Origin: Symbiodinium natans
Lineage: Eukaryota > Sar > Dinophyceae > Suessiales > Symbiodiniaceae
Assembly: GCA_905221605.1 (NCBI GenBank)
Contig: CAJNDS010000524.1
Coordinates: 825,581-889,580 of the forward strand
DNA length: 64,000 nt
Reading direction: 5' to 3'
The position numbers were made by a program, and so were the translations under genes. Numbering within the stretch: position 1 is the stretch's first letter; every line of letters starts with the position of its first letter. This document shows positions 23,901 through 34,900 of the stretch, piece by piece. The notes below the pieces were generated by a model, which was given only the letters and a program-made list of their open reading frames with translations, did no database searches and was not told where the DNA came from.

Positions 23901-26900
23901 ATTCGACATGCGCTGTCCTCGTCTGCACTCCTCGTTTGCAGAGGCTGCTTTTGACGAAATGGTGAACAGCCCTCCCAGATGCTACTGAGGCCACACTTGC
24001 TGAACTTCGTTTCCTGGTTCCTGGAGTTCCACCGTGTTCAGCATGCAACGCAGGACAGGGCATCAGGTGTTGCAAGCTGCTGTATGTTGTTGTACGGCAG
24101 AAGTGAGCAATCACCTGCTCTCGTTTTCTGCTCCGTCTGGCCTTCGTTGGATCACTTCCGCAAGAGGTGGAGGAAGCCAAGAAGAAGAGCTCACCGTTGG
24201 CACCCTATCCAGCCTACTTGTGTCACGAGACGATGGATCGGTTCACCCATTCTTTGCTGCACTCAGTTTTGAGGCCTCCCGACATGGACATCGCTGTCAT
24301 CCAAGGGGCCATTGTCCCGTCCTCACGGGGAAATCTGTGGCAGTTCGAACACATGACGCATGGTGGCGAAGATGCACGAAAGGACTTGGATATGATCCAG
24401 TTCACTACAGCGCGACTTCGCGACTTTGGCAAGGCTCATGTATTCAGGAATTGCTGTCAGCAGTTCGTGCTGGCGGCGCATTAGGGTGCAGAGTTTGTTG
24501 CAGGGGGCGCATATTCACTCTTCTTTCCTGGTGGTGGTTCTCCGTGCTCTCTCGGCACAAGTCCAGACCATTAAAGTCATCACCGAGCGCTCACCCTAGA
24601 AAGGGCATCTCTCTCGCTTTGTGCTTCTGCATGTCTGCTCTCCGTGGAGAGTCTGCCGAGCTGAACGTGCTTGCGCTGAAAATGTACAGCCTGCCAAGGT
24701 GCACTGGCTCTGATACGCGAGACTGCGGAGATCTCCTGGTGACTCACACTGTAAAGGCCTTTGCTTGATGGCATTGGTGCCGCACACACAATCAGAGTTT
24801 CATCACCAGGAGGATGTCTTGGGAAACGTCTCGTGGATCATGAAGAACTTCAACTCCGCTACACATGATCCTCGCATTCTCTCATACTCGGTGGAGGCAT
24901 CTTCTTTGGTACAGCATGGCAAAAGCGATGTAAAGCGTGGACTTCTTCATTATACGCTCTCGGGCTGCTTTAAAAAGTCGGCAAAAGTGCAGGTCTGGCA
25001 CTTGTTGACGATGCTGATGGAGAGACGCGGTGGTGAAAGGCGATGCTCCTGTCAGTCTTTCCGGGTTAGCGAAATGCCCGTGCTTTGTAAAAGCCGTCAA
25101 TAGGCAGGAGGAATAAGGCAGAACAGCAGCAACAAGTCTGACGATCTGCCAGGGGCGCAGAAGCCGAGTTCCAGGTGATGTCCTTGGCGTTGCAAGTTGG
25201 GATAGTGGGGCCTGTGATTGATAGTCTGATAGTCATTCTATATTGTGCCAGCTGAGGTTGAGCGGCTTCGTGGAGTGCAGATGTCGTGTTCGACTGAGTT
25301 CCGCCTTAAAGCGATGGTCTTATGGGTCCCAACTCGGCTCTTTTCTTCTTGTTGCTGTTGGATCATCACTCCTGTACGGCCTGCACCAGAAAAGGCCTCC
25401 CGCCCCCCCCACCCCTCCACCAAATAGAGTACAACTCAGCGGCCCCCTGCCCCACCAACTCCAGAAGCTGAAGGCGCTCCACCACGTCCGTCGAGAAGGA
25501 GATCGCAGGCAGAAGATCACCGATGAAGAGAGACAAGATGCACTGTCCACATCTGTGCGCACGCACGCTTGCATGCCAGTGAGGGCATTCAAGTGCCTAA
25601 ACCCTTGCGCTGCTGCTTGATGCTGCTTGATGCTGCTTTATGCTGCTTTGTGCCGGAAGAGGCCTTGCCGATTCCAGAGTCGTGGAAAACCTCTTCCACC
25701 TGCTGGAGAAGTCAGCTCACGAGTGTCCATGCGCCATGTGAATTTTCTACATCTCCCGACTCTTCAAGGTATCGACGCCACACGCCCTTGCTCCAATCCA
25801 TGCTGGTCAAGCTGATCCGGAGCATCATGGATGTCCCTCGGATCAATTGTTCGGACCATCAGCACGCCATGCAGACAAATCATACAGCAAGACATGTGTG
25901 CTGACTGCACCTGTACCTCGAGACAAGGCACAGCCCACGAACATTGTCTTGTTTTTTGAGCTCTCCTACTTCATGCGTGCGCTGCTCAGCATATGGCCTT
26001 AGATCTAGATGAGATATGCCGGCACATGCTTGTCATCTCATGCTGCAGTCCAGGCATTCAGCGCATCATGACCGATCCGCTTCTGACAAGTAACAAGAAC
26101 GCCGAGAAATACAAAGACATTCTTGGCCGGCTGCCCAGAGAGGTGAACATATCTTCTCAGTGTCTCAAGGTTTTAGGTGGTTTTAGGTGGTTTCGCCGAA
26201 CACAGACGAGTCGAGGACTACTCCGATTCGTCTTGCGGGAGTTCTTCACATGTGCCGAGACCAACAAATGCGTTTTTGCTGAGCTGCCATGAGCTCAGCA
26301 CTCTTCCCGACTCTGCTCCGGCTTATGCAGAACCCCTGCAGAGATGTTGTGAAGCGATACAAGAAAAGCGCATGTGACTCCAGGCTGTTCCGCAAGGTTC
26401 AGGAAAGTCAAAAAGAGCAGGTCGAGTCACGTGCTCAGACATGTTGCTCCTCCTGTTCCTCGAACGTAAGCTCCCCTGACTTCAGGTCTTGCGCTGTTGA
26501 GTTCGGTGCAATTCTGAGCAACTACGAAAACGAAGGATACCGACAGGTCTTGGACAGGACTGCTTGTTGTGCACCTCCTCCAATCCCCACCCTGGTCCCT
26601 CTGGGTACATGCGTCTCGCCGGCAGGATGAGTGCCGGAGACACAGTCAAAACGATCAGAAAGCAGCGCGGTGCCCAAGTACTTTGCGTGTTGCCGATGAA
26701 GTCAAGCCAAACTAGCCAATCTCCATTTGTGCCATGCTCCTCTGAGAGAGCGTTTAGATTTCACCAGTTTGTAGATGTCTTTTCTTCGTTCTTTGTAGAT
26801 GTAGCTTGCTACAACTTGCTTTAAGCGGGGTCATTGGCCAAGCTGTGTCAGTGCTGGACCCAAGGCGAGCGGACGTGATGAAGGGACAAGGTTGGACAGA

Positions 26901-27440
26901 GGAGGAGGATGCTGTACTGCGACAGCGCTACGCAATGTGCCTCGGTACTCTTCCTTGCAGTTTTTCTGATTCAGCATCATGATGCATCACTTTGAAGCTT
27001 TAGGGGCTATGCTGTGCTATGCGGTAATGGGGCGGGGCAAGTACCGCAGTGTGTGTTGCTTTTGTAGGCGAGGGAGGGAGGGAGGCAAGGAGGGAGGGAG
27101 GGAGAGATGCTTTGTTGGGGGCGCGCTACAGCACGGGCGCCCGCCTCAGAGACCAAGAAGATGCTCTGTTGAACGTTTGAACCGATAAGGTATGCAAGCC
27201 ATCCGCTGGCTGCCGACCTGCTGGCAGCCGACCTGCCGGAAGACAACAAGCGAACGCCCCTACAGGTGCCGAGGGCTCCCTTCCCGCAAGCCAGCTTCCG
27301 TCACTTTTCATTCAAACTGGGATGATCCTCAACCCAAAACCCTACATGCCACAAAGAATCTTAATCCGCTCACCGGTTTAAGCGAGCAGGTGCGCCGCCG
27401 CCTGATCGAGCTCGAGCTGATGCCGGCGAGGGGACCAGGA
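17935..27440 (+). CDS. TIMELESS: TIMELESS/Swi1/Tof1-type fork protection protein (many exons, ends not resolved)
   Basis: TIMELESS proteins, with TIPIN, stabilise stalled replication forks and connect polymerase and helicase in the nucleus. Exons appear in family order. Before the EEP ORF: VEDTGIVRAKLGEWQ (17,935-17,979) joined by a GC-AG intron to VLPRKIVPLLTSYIE (from 18,094); HVLKLMVLLTTR (about 18,280); MLQEQEREQLCHLQE ending 18,485 joined by GT-AG to EYKEAFTNSAVFTMLVRLL (from 18,547); DVLFLLRNLVSAMALD (about 18,768). After it: FFEQLCSTSFSSLVSIMR (about 23,700); LLNFVSWFLEFHRVQ (about 23,998); VVENLFHLLEKSA (about 25,680); MLVKLIRSIMDV (25,799); FELSYFMRALL (25,956); NAEKYKDILG (26,100); FVLREFFTCAETNKCVFAEL (26,225); a SANT-like GWTEEEDAVLRQRY (26,893); QVRRRLIELELMPA (27,388). 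The last four match the C-terminal block of human TIMELESS well. The start codon, several middle exons and the stop are not located. Confidence 0.8.
19766..21217 (+). CDS. Endonuclease/exonuclease/phosphatase (EEP) family protein, continuous ORF
   Basis: EEP enzymes are metal-dependent phosphoesterases acting on DNA, RNA, inositol phosphates or other phosphoesters. The domain runs from about 20,256 to 21,180 and keeps the fold's signature residues: WSFNLR (Asn), CVQE (metal-binding Glu), LNTHFDHQ, CGDFNS (Asp/Asn), HIDWILF and SDHFPV (catalytic Asp-His). FWLS plus the 'THxDH' motif resembles the uncharacterised EEP-1 subgroup rather than APE1 or CCR4. The frame is open throughout, unlike the other identified genes. 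ATGs in frame are at 19,766, 20,147 and 20,167; the two later ones fit the domain best, and the upstream part is low-similarity sequence that may be 5' UTR or a targeting extension. It ends at TAA 21,215-21,217. It lies on the same strand between TIMELESS exons. The substrate cannot be predicted. Confidence 0.9.
   Translation: MKSQLASCLVIYSCGIASQQSTELCLQYLLQHVSSLQMSCWQGLAEQNGFAWPCSNSRISAAAMLKVSRGASSSAALGSCLDLPQRLAFGINAKGVSRFLILGSKSQRQRGFGLRHSRHSFCELLGPMLALSSRMRHFRPSHLASRSCGATTEAFKASKASKAFCEIDVWSFNLRTEKVKEEDSLNAWPQRCGGVAALIAKYHPAIVCVQEATVAMLRDICLHLDGKYEWKATSRFPNEQDESAGFLVDTSRVRLLDYSVFWLSPQGCPDGTASWDARFPRTCEALLLSIVGIEGSQMRILNTHFDHQGSVARLQSAQMIAESITRFSDRMPACAQILCGDFNSPKSSEPYSILTENRQPAATTARPLKDAFRCDGEVDSGGVQSTIHKWQGVRFAEERGDGTVELSDGTRYDRYDSRHIDWILFQDGLPGKADFTRLQALRCKVITDSMASGRYPSDHFPVSATFRVEVCASPTPSVERSRL
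21723..21765 (+). repeat. Interstitial TTTAGGG array
   Basis: About five tandem copies of the heptamer 'tttaggg' lie on the + strand, then degrade to 'tttgagg'. This is the plant and dinoflagellate-type telomere unit, here far from any chromosome end visible in the window. Confidence 0.92.
22313..22424 (-). repeat. Interstitial CCCTAAA array, inverted relative to 21.7 kb
   Basis: A degenerate array of 'ccctaaa', 'ccctaag' and 'ccctaacc' units lies on the + strand, i.e. TTTAGGG on the minus strand. With the 21,723 array it forms an inverted pair about 550 bp apart. Confidence 0.9.
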
Positions 27441-28063
27441 GGCCCCAACAAGCTTCTGCCTGGTGGTGGGGTTTGGTAGCACACGCCCGGGCGTTCTCAC
27501 AGCCCAACCCTCGCCTGAGCACTCAGTCGCTGAGTTTGTCTTTACACCTAGGATTGTGATGTTTTTGGGCCTTGGGTTTTCGCGCATGAGAGGGACCAGG
27601 AGCCCTTGTAGCACAAAACTCCACGCGCTCCACACCTTGCCCGCTGAATGGCGCTTCAGGGAGGTGACACGAAGAAAACAGGATGACATCAGTGGTTGGT
27701 TTCATGCAGTTCGCTCATGCTCGCTCTCTCCTCACGTCATATCCTATTACTAGCCCGTGTCCTTTCTCCTTGTTTCACAGCAAGTCTGTATGGACGTCTG
27801 TGTTGCTTGCGTGAGGGTTTTGCCTTATTCTTTCGCAGCAGGCAAGTGCAGGTAGGGAATGGGGATCTGATGTCGCTCGTTACCCTTCAAAGGAGACCTT
27901 GGCCTCCTGAAATCCCTACCAACCTACTGGGAACAAACGCGTGCTACCGCCAGGTCGGGCTGCTGCGGCTGAGGCCGGATGACCCGAAACACCCCCAAAA
28001 GACCCGGAGCCATGACTCCCCAAAGACTTCAAACTTTGACCAAACCTTCAAGAAGCCCCAAAA

Positions 28064-28122
28064 CCCTAAGCCCTCAACCCTAAGCCCTAAGCCCTAAGCC
28101 CTAAACCCTAAACCCTAAACCC
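28064..28122 (-). repeat. Degenerate CCCTAAA/CCCTAAG array
   Basis: Consecutive units 'ccctaag', 'ccctcaa' and 'ccctaaa' form an 8-9 copy array, preceded by scattered 'aaaccctaa' words. Confidence 0.88.
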
Positions 28123-28229
28123 GAAAAGGACGCCCTAAAGGGTGCCTCCCAGATGTTGTAGAGCCGTGGAAGGACGAGCCGGCCTCAAAGAAGGCCAAGG
28201 CTGGGTACAGCCAGGATTTGGGGGTCGAG

Positions 28230-28390
28230 GGTGGTTTTAAGGGTTTAAAGGGTTTTAAGGGTTTTAAGGGTTTGAAGGGCTTGAAGGGTTTGAAGGGTTT
28301 TAAGGGTCTGAGGTTTTAAGTTTAAGGGTTTCGGGTTCCTAGGGCTTTAGGGCTTTAGGGTTCTAAGGCTTGGGGCTTAGGGTTTATGGA
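28230..28390 (+). repeat. Degenerate GGGTTTTAA / TTTAGGG array
   Basis: About fifteen short units such as 'aagggtttt' and 'gaagggttt' grade into 'ctttaggg' words. It has the opposite strand sense to the array 110 bp upstream, so the two make another inverted telomere-like pair. Confidence 0.8.
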
Positions 28391-28986
28391 TCGTCTCAGG
28401 TCAATGCATGCTGGTAGCTCGTGTCAATGAGGTCCCTGTATACAAGCACTCTTAAAACATCACAAAGTCTCGGCGAGCTTCTCTAAGTTATGGTCATCAT
28501 GAGTTGTGAACATGCCATGGCCCTGTAGCAATAGCAAGCCAGAAGGGATCTTCACTTAGCGTCACGTTTGAAGCTTTGGGCCTTTGTTTTTTTTTGTGGT
28601 TTAGGGTCTGGGGTGTATGGTTTAGGTTTCGGGTTCAGTTCAAGGGTTAGGTTCAGGGTTTCGAGCTGATTTTTATGGGTTTTTCGGCATGGGCTGTCAC
28701 ATAGCCATAGTAGGTTCTGCGAATATCAGGGAGCTGTTGGATGTGTCCAGTTGAGGTTGACAGCGGCAACGTGGACATGCCCGCAGGCAAAGCCGCAGGC
28801 AACGGAAGCCATGCAGGATGGAACATCCATTGCCCTGAGCGTGCTTCATGCGTGAGGCAAGCCCGCGCCGCCCACTTCTTTCAGCACACCTGCTGGCACT
28901 GAGCAGGCTCCACATTTATCTCCAAGCTCGCCGACTAGTAGCACGGTAAGGTTCATGGACCGTCAAGCATGATCTAGGATGAAGAA

Positions 28987-31900
28987 ATGCTGGAAGAAGA
29001 CTTGGAAAGGCTGTCGGGGTCTCGGAATTTGAAGGGGTGGCTTGTGAGTCCAGTGTCGCTCGCCTGGAATCTGACGAGCTGCGCCTTGCCGGGTTACCCG
29101 AGGCTCGATGCTGCCTACGACAGCTTGCCGGCTGACTTGGGGATTGGAGAAGCTGGAGAAGCCTCCACAGCAGGGTTCCTGGTCCTTGCGGGTCCTTGAA
29201 GGTCACAGGTTGGGGAACTGGAGCGCTGTAGCCCTGAGCACAGCTCATAGGTCATAGGTGTTGCTCTTCATGCCCTTGCCCTCCGGAGCTTAAAGTTGTC
29301 TCAGCCGCAGCAGCCGCATCTGTTGCGCTTGAGGTGCCAAATGCCCCTGCGCCCACTGCCATGGACAAGGCTTCTGGCTTTCTAAACCCTTTAAAGGAAC
29401 CCACGTCTAGACCCAGGAAACCCTTTGTCCAATCTTTTGGGAATCAAGGAACAGAAGACTCATGGGCTGTTCCAGGATTCTCTCGCCCAGCTGAAAATGA
29501 GGGAATGTTCTCTTCGCCAGGAGTAGTTCGATCTCTGAGAGTTGTTTGTGAAAGCAACTGCCGACTCACCTTAAGAAACGGTAATTCATTCATGCGGCCA
29601 CCTCACGCTTCAAGCTTCGAGGCACTCACACTCAAGATGCTAATTCTCCGCTACCTTTACACGCAGTCGCTTTGTCTCGCATCGCTCGTTGTTTTTTACA
29701 CATCGATCCGCGTCCACATTGGGGAACTGCATTCCCCAGAGCATATCTCTTGATGTGTCGAAGTCGGCCTCGTTGCGATCCACATTGGGGAACTGAATTC
29801 CCAAGGGCACATCATCTCCTGCTGCGCCGAAGTCGGCCTCGTCGTCATCTAGTGCCTACAACCCTAGACTTGCGTAAACTGCATTCCGCAGATTACATCT
29901 CTTGATGTGTCCAAGTCGGCCTCGAGCAGGCTTCTACATGTCTTCTGGAGTTGCGAGTTAAGTAGCGGACATCGCTGGGGGTGGTCTCGGTCACCGACCA
30001 ACCCCCCGGAGGTTTAGGTTTAATCGAATTTGGGATTCCTCAGACAGTGAATTTTCTGGCATCTCACTGGTGACTAGCTGTTGAAACATAGTGAAAATGT
30101 TACAAAAACGTGCTGAAAACGCGTCCGCTGCAGATCCGGTAGTTTTACCCATGTTGGCTGTTTGCTTGAAATTCCAGCGTCTACTTGGGGATTGCTGTGT
30201 CCTGATGTGTAATTCCGCCGCTGATGTGTATTCCCGCTATGTAGCGTCCACAATGGGGTGATGTGCATGTCTCGCGACTTGATGTGAGATAAACCCGCCG
30301 CTAGTAGGACCCAAGAACCCATTCTGGCAGCACCCTCACAATCAGGAGTTTATGCAGCTCATTCACAAGGTACCAACAGCATGAGTCTGATGAACTACGC
30401 CGTGGGACAGAGGTTAACAAGTGCTTGGTGGAAAGATTCAAGAACAAAGGTAACGTACCAGAAGTGAATTCGGATCCAGACCAGGCCTTAAAAGGGTCTC
30501 AAGGGTGCATTCATTAGCAGGAGCAGGAGGTGGAAGAAACTTAATGAATCCTGGGTGTTCACGGTCATTTTTGGCTTTTCTATGACAGCCCTGTAAATCA
30601 CGCAAAGCGCCCTCGTTGGTTCAGCCGAGCACAAGGCCGACGGGACCGCAGCTTCCACAGCCATGGATGAGGTTGGCATCTGCTGGCGTTGATTTGATCC
30701 TTTGGATGTCTGACACATCGCATGCCTCGCATGTACAGCGATGTGCAGTGGAAGGCTTCAGTGGGCACTGCCCCAACAGCCAAAGACGAGGCCCATGCAA
30801 ACCAGTTGCCTAGGAGTGGAGATGCATGCAGGTACATGTCCGGTCAGGTCAGCAGTGCCCAGTGCCACGTAGCAGCCCCTCTTAAAGTGGATCTCCATGA
30901 AGCTACGGTAAACCGCAAAGGACACCGCCGCCGAAGCCAAGGCGGGAATTTGCATCTACGGCGTTGTGAGAGAAATTGCATTAGACTTGCCGAGGCATCG
31001 GCAGTTGCTCCCACAGCGATGGAGGCAAGCTGTGCTGAACACAACCAAGAAGTTCATGAGTTGTATAGCAGCCACTGAGGCATCGGCGACGGGTGTTCCC
31101 ACAACCGTTGACGAGGCAGAGGGAGCTCCACGGGCTCCATTGCATGTGCCGGGGATGCACCTTCTTGAGTGGGCCGCGGGCAAAGTGTCGCCCTTTTCGT
31201 TCACTTCAAAAAGATTATTCCTGGCTTGGCAGAAGGCTCAATACTGCTTTTCTAATACTCAGTGCGGCTCCAACGGAATATTGCAGGGATGCACTGGTGC
31301 GAGGCCTCTGCAACTGCCGCACCCACCATGATGGACAAGGTGGCATGCGACATGAGAAGTTCATGCAATTTGCGCAGCTTTGCGCAGCTTTGCGTAGCTT
31401 TGCGTAGCTTTGCGTAGCTTTGCGTAGCTTTGCGCAGCTTTGCATTCTGCTTTGGCCGAGACTCAGATGGGTGCGACAGCAGCTTCACAAGGCCATCTCG
31501 TTTCGTGTGAGAGATCGAAATGTACAACGCCCCGACATGCGTGCCGCAGCGCGTAGGCCAACAACAGCCACTGCCAAAGACCGCAGATGACATGGAAGTA
31601 GACCCTGAGCGAGTCACAGAGGCTCATCTGCTACTGCTGACCGTGGTCCATTGCACCAGTGTTTGCAACCAATGAAGGAACGCCGGCGAACGTGCAGTTT
31701 GTCACAAGGCACAGCTTACCAGTGGCCAAACTGTCGGCAATGCAAGAAATGTCATGCCATGACTTGGGAAATCTGAAGAGTATGATTTTCCCACTGCTCT
31801 GGTCGCACCGAGGTGGGAAAACACAGCCCATGAAGCTGTCCCAAGATGACTTGGAGTTGGAGCTGGAACGGCTCATAGATGTCGCATAGCTGAGGAAGTG

Positions 31901-34900
31901 AGGAGTATGATTGCCATTCCTCATGCGCGCTTGAGTTGATCGTGGCAGGAACACAGGGAGGACCTCTGTCGGCTTCAGTTAGCGTGAGCTGAGGCAGAGA
32001 TGCCTAGCGCCGAGACGGGAGCATCGCAAGGCCGCTGGGTATAACAGCCAGAAATGGTGTAGTAGACTTGGAAGGTTTTGGACGTGTCGTGTCTGAGGTG
32101 GGCAGGTGAAGGTGAAGCCGTCCCAGGATGACTTGGAGCGTGACCTGGAACGGCTCATGGAGGCCTCGTCGGCAGAGCCCGAAACTGCACACCCAACAGA
32201 AGAATTGAAATCTGACTACCTAAGCAGCTTAGCAACAGACTGCAACCGAAGTCAGGAATCTCTTTGAAAGACCGGAGATCCTTCCGCACTTGTTGTCGGG
32301 CGGGCTGTTAAGTGGAGATCCTACATCATATGTTCCATGATGATATAATAAATAATATATAGGCAGCACTGAAACAAACACTCTAGACCCCGAAACAAAG
32401 GCAGAATCCATACACAAGTAAAGTATTCATGCATACCTATGTAATATATGTATATAAATATATATGTATATAGATATTCATCCATACATATCGGTGGTTG
32501 CTTGCTGCCCTTCGTGCAACGTGAGTTGAGGCAGAGATGCCTGGCGCCGAGACGGGAGCATCGCAAGGCCGCTGGGTATAACAGCCAGAAATGGTGTGGT
32601 AGACTTGGAAGGTTTTGGACGTGTCGTGTCTGAGGTGGTCAGGAGAAGGTGAAGCCTTCCCAGGATGACTTGGAGCGTGACCTGGAACGGCTCATGGAGG
32701 CCTCTCGGCAGAGCTGAGCAGTCGGTGAGAAGTGTAACCTACTGGGAACGTGGAGATCCAACATCGTACATCATGCTGTGTGCTGTATGTTCGATTGTCT
32801 GCACAAAGGCAACTCTGCAACTGAGCAGTTGGCAGGGGTGTCGGCAATAACGCGAAATTGCACGCTTGACAAAAGTCTTGAAACCTGACTATCTACCCAG
32901 TTCAGCCGCACGGCAGACGTCTATGGCAGCATAGTTCAAAAGAAGATGGAAGCGCCTAACGCGTTTGTTGTCGGAGAGCAGGTGGACATCCTACCATCCT
33001 ACATCATATGTTCCATGAGTCCATGAACATACCTCTTTGCGGCCTAGCGGCACGGGCCGCCCCCCGCCCCCCCGAAAAAACGGCTTCGGTTCTTTTTGTT
33101 CCCAAAACCTAAACCATAAACCCTCGACCCTACACACTAAAACTCCCTAAACCCTAGGCCCGAAACCCCTAAGCCCTAAACCCTGAACCGAGTTGCGCGC
33201 GCGCGCGCGCGCGAGCACGCGTGCAACTCTCGCACTCTCGCACTCTCTTTCGCGCTCTCCCGCTCTCTCTCTTTCTCTCTTTCTCTCTTTCTCTCTTTCT
33301 CTCTTTCTCTCTTTCTCTCTTTCTCTCTTTCTCTCTTTCTCTCTTTCTCTCTTTCTCTCTTTCTCTCTTTCTCTCTTTCTCTCTTTTTTCTCTTTTCTCT
33401 CTTTTTCTCTTTTTCTCTTTTTCTCTTTTTCTCTTTGTCTCTTTCTCTCTTTCTCTCTTTCTCTCTTTCTCTCTTTCTCTCTTGCTCTCTTTCTCTCTTT
33501 CTCTCTTTCTCTCTTTCTCTCTTTCTCTCTTTCTCTCTTTCTCTCTTTCTCTCTTTCTCTCTTTCTCTCTTTCTCTCTTTCTCTCTTTCTCTCTTTCTCT
33601 CTTTTTCTCTTTCTCTCTTTCTCTCTTTCTCTCTTTCTCTCTTTCTCTCTTTCTCTCTTTCTCTCTTTCTCTCTTTCTCTCTTTCTCTCTTTCTCTCTTT
33701 CTCTCTTTCTCTCTTGCTCTCGTGCTCTCTTGCTCTCTTTCTCTCTTTCTCTCTTTCTCTCTTTTTCTCTTTCTCTTTCTCTCTTTCTCTCTTTCTCTCT
33801 TCCTCTATTATCTCTTCCTCTCTTCCTCTCTTCCTCTTCCTCTACTTCCTCTCTGCATCTCTTCCTCTATTCCTCTCTTTTCCTTCTTCCGCTCTTCCTC
33901 TCGTCTCTCTTTCTCTCTTTCTCTCTTTCTCTCTTTCTCTCTTTCTCTCTTTCTCTCTTTCTCTCTTTCTCTCTTTCTCTCTTTCTCTCTTTCTCTCTTT
34001 CTCTCTTTCTCTCTTTCTCTCTTTCTCTCTTTCTCTCTTTCCCTCTTTCTCTCTTTCTCTCTTTCTCTCTTTCTCTCTTTCTCTCTTTCTCTCTTTCTCT
34101 CTTTCTCTCTTTCTCTCTTTCTCTCTTTCTCTCTTTTCTCTCTTTCTCTCTTTCTCTCTTTCTCTCTTTCTCTCTTTCTCTCTTTCTCTCTTTCTCTCTT
34201 TCTCTCTTTCTCTCTTTCTCTCTTTCTCTCTTTCTCTCTTTCTCTCTTTCTCTCGTTCTCTCTTTCTCTCTTTCTCTCTTTCTCTCTTTCTCTCTTTCTC
34301 TGTTTCTCTCTTTCTCTCTTTCTCTCTTTCTCTCTTTCTCTTTATCTCTCTTTCTCTCTTTCTCTCTTTCTCTTTCTCTTTATCTTTCTCTTTCTCTTTC
34401 TCTTTCTCTTTCTCTTTCTCTTTCTCTTTCTCTTTCTCTTTCTCTTTCTCTTTCTCTTTCTCTTTCTCTTTCTCTTTCTATTCATCTTCCCGTTCACCTT
34501 CTCTTTCTCGTTCACCTTCCTCTCTTCCTCTCTGTCTCTCCTTCTCTCTTCTCTCTTTCTGTCTTTCTCTCTCTCTCTCTCTCTCTTGTGCGTGCGTGAG
34601 CGTGCGTGCATGTGTGCATGTGTGCATGCGTGCATGCGTGCGCGCGCTCGCATCATGAGCATCATCAGCGGGGTGGGGTTGTCAACCGTTTTTGCCTTGA
34701 CATGCTCCCAAAAAGCTGCAAAAACACACGTTTTCTGCTCGTGCAGCCCTTCTCATGGCACGGCCAAAGGGAGCATCGTGAGCATCGGCCTCCCCCGGAC
34801 ACCCCAGCCCCCCACCGCCCCCCCCAAAACCCCCCCTTAACATGTTTTGGGCTTCCGGTGGCCCCCCCCCCCCCCCCAAAACCGCAGAACAGGGAGGGTG

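Larger units (their letters stand above)
27450..28985. other. Repeat-rich interval, no gene recognised
   Basis: This follows the last TIMELESS exon I recognise. It includes CCCTAAA-like units at 28,064-28,122 and a degenerate GGGTTTTAAGGG/TTTAGGG region at 28,230-28,385 plus scattered words to 28,680. The stop and 3' UTR of TIMELESS should lie near its start but were not identified. Confidence 0.45.

Noticed and set aside
24034-24768. A 244-codon + frame overlapping TIMELESS exons
   Set aside because: It uses a different frame from the LLNFVSWFLEFHRVQ exon and has no domain; an alternative 105-codon frame at 24,167-24,484 is more protein-like but also unsupported.
33193-34840. Three overlapping long frames (400-540 codons) with Leu/Ser/Phe repeats, plus a 107-codon Arg/Lys/Glu-rich frame on the other strand
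   Set aside because: They are products of the stop-free (TCTCTCTT)n tract read in every frame; no start context, domain or homology.
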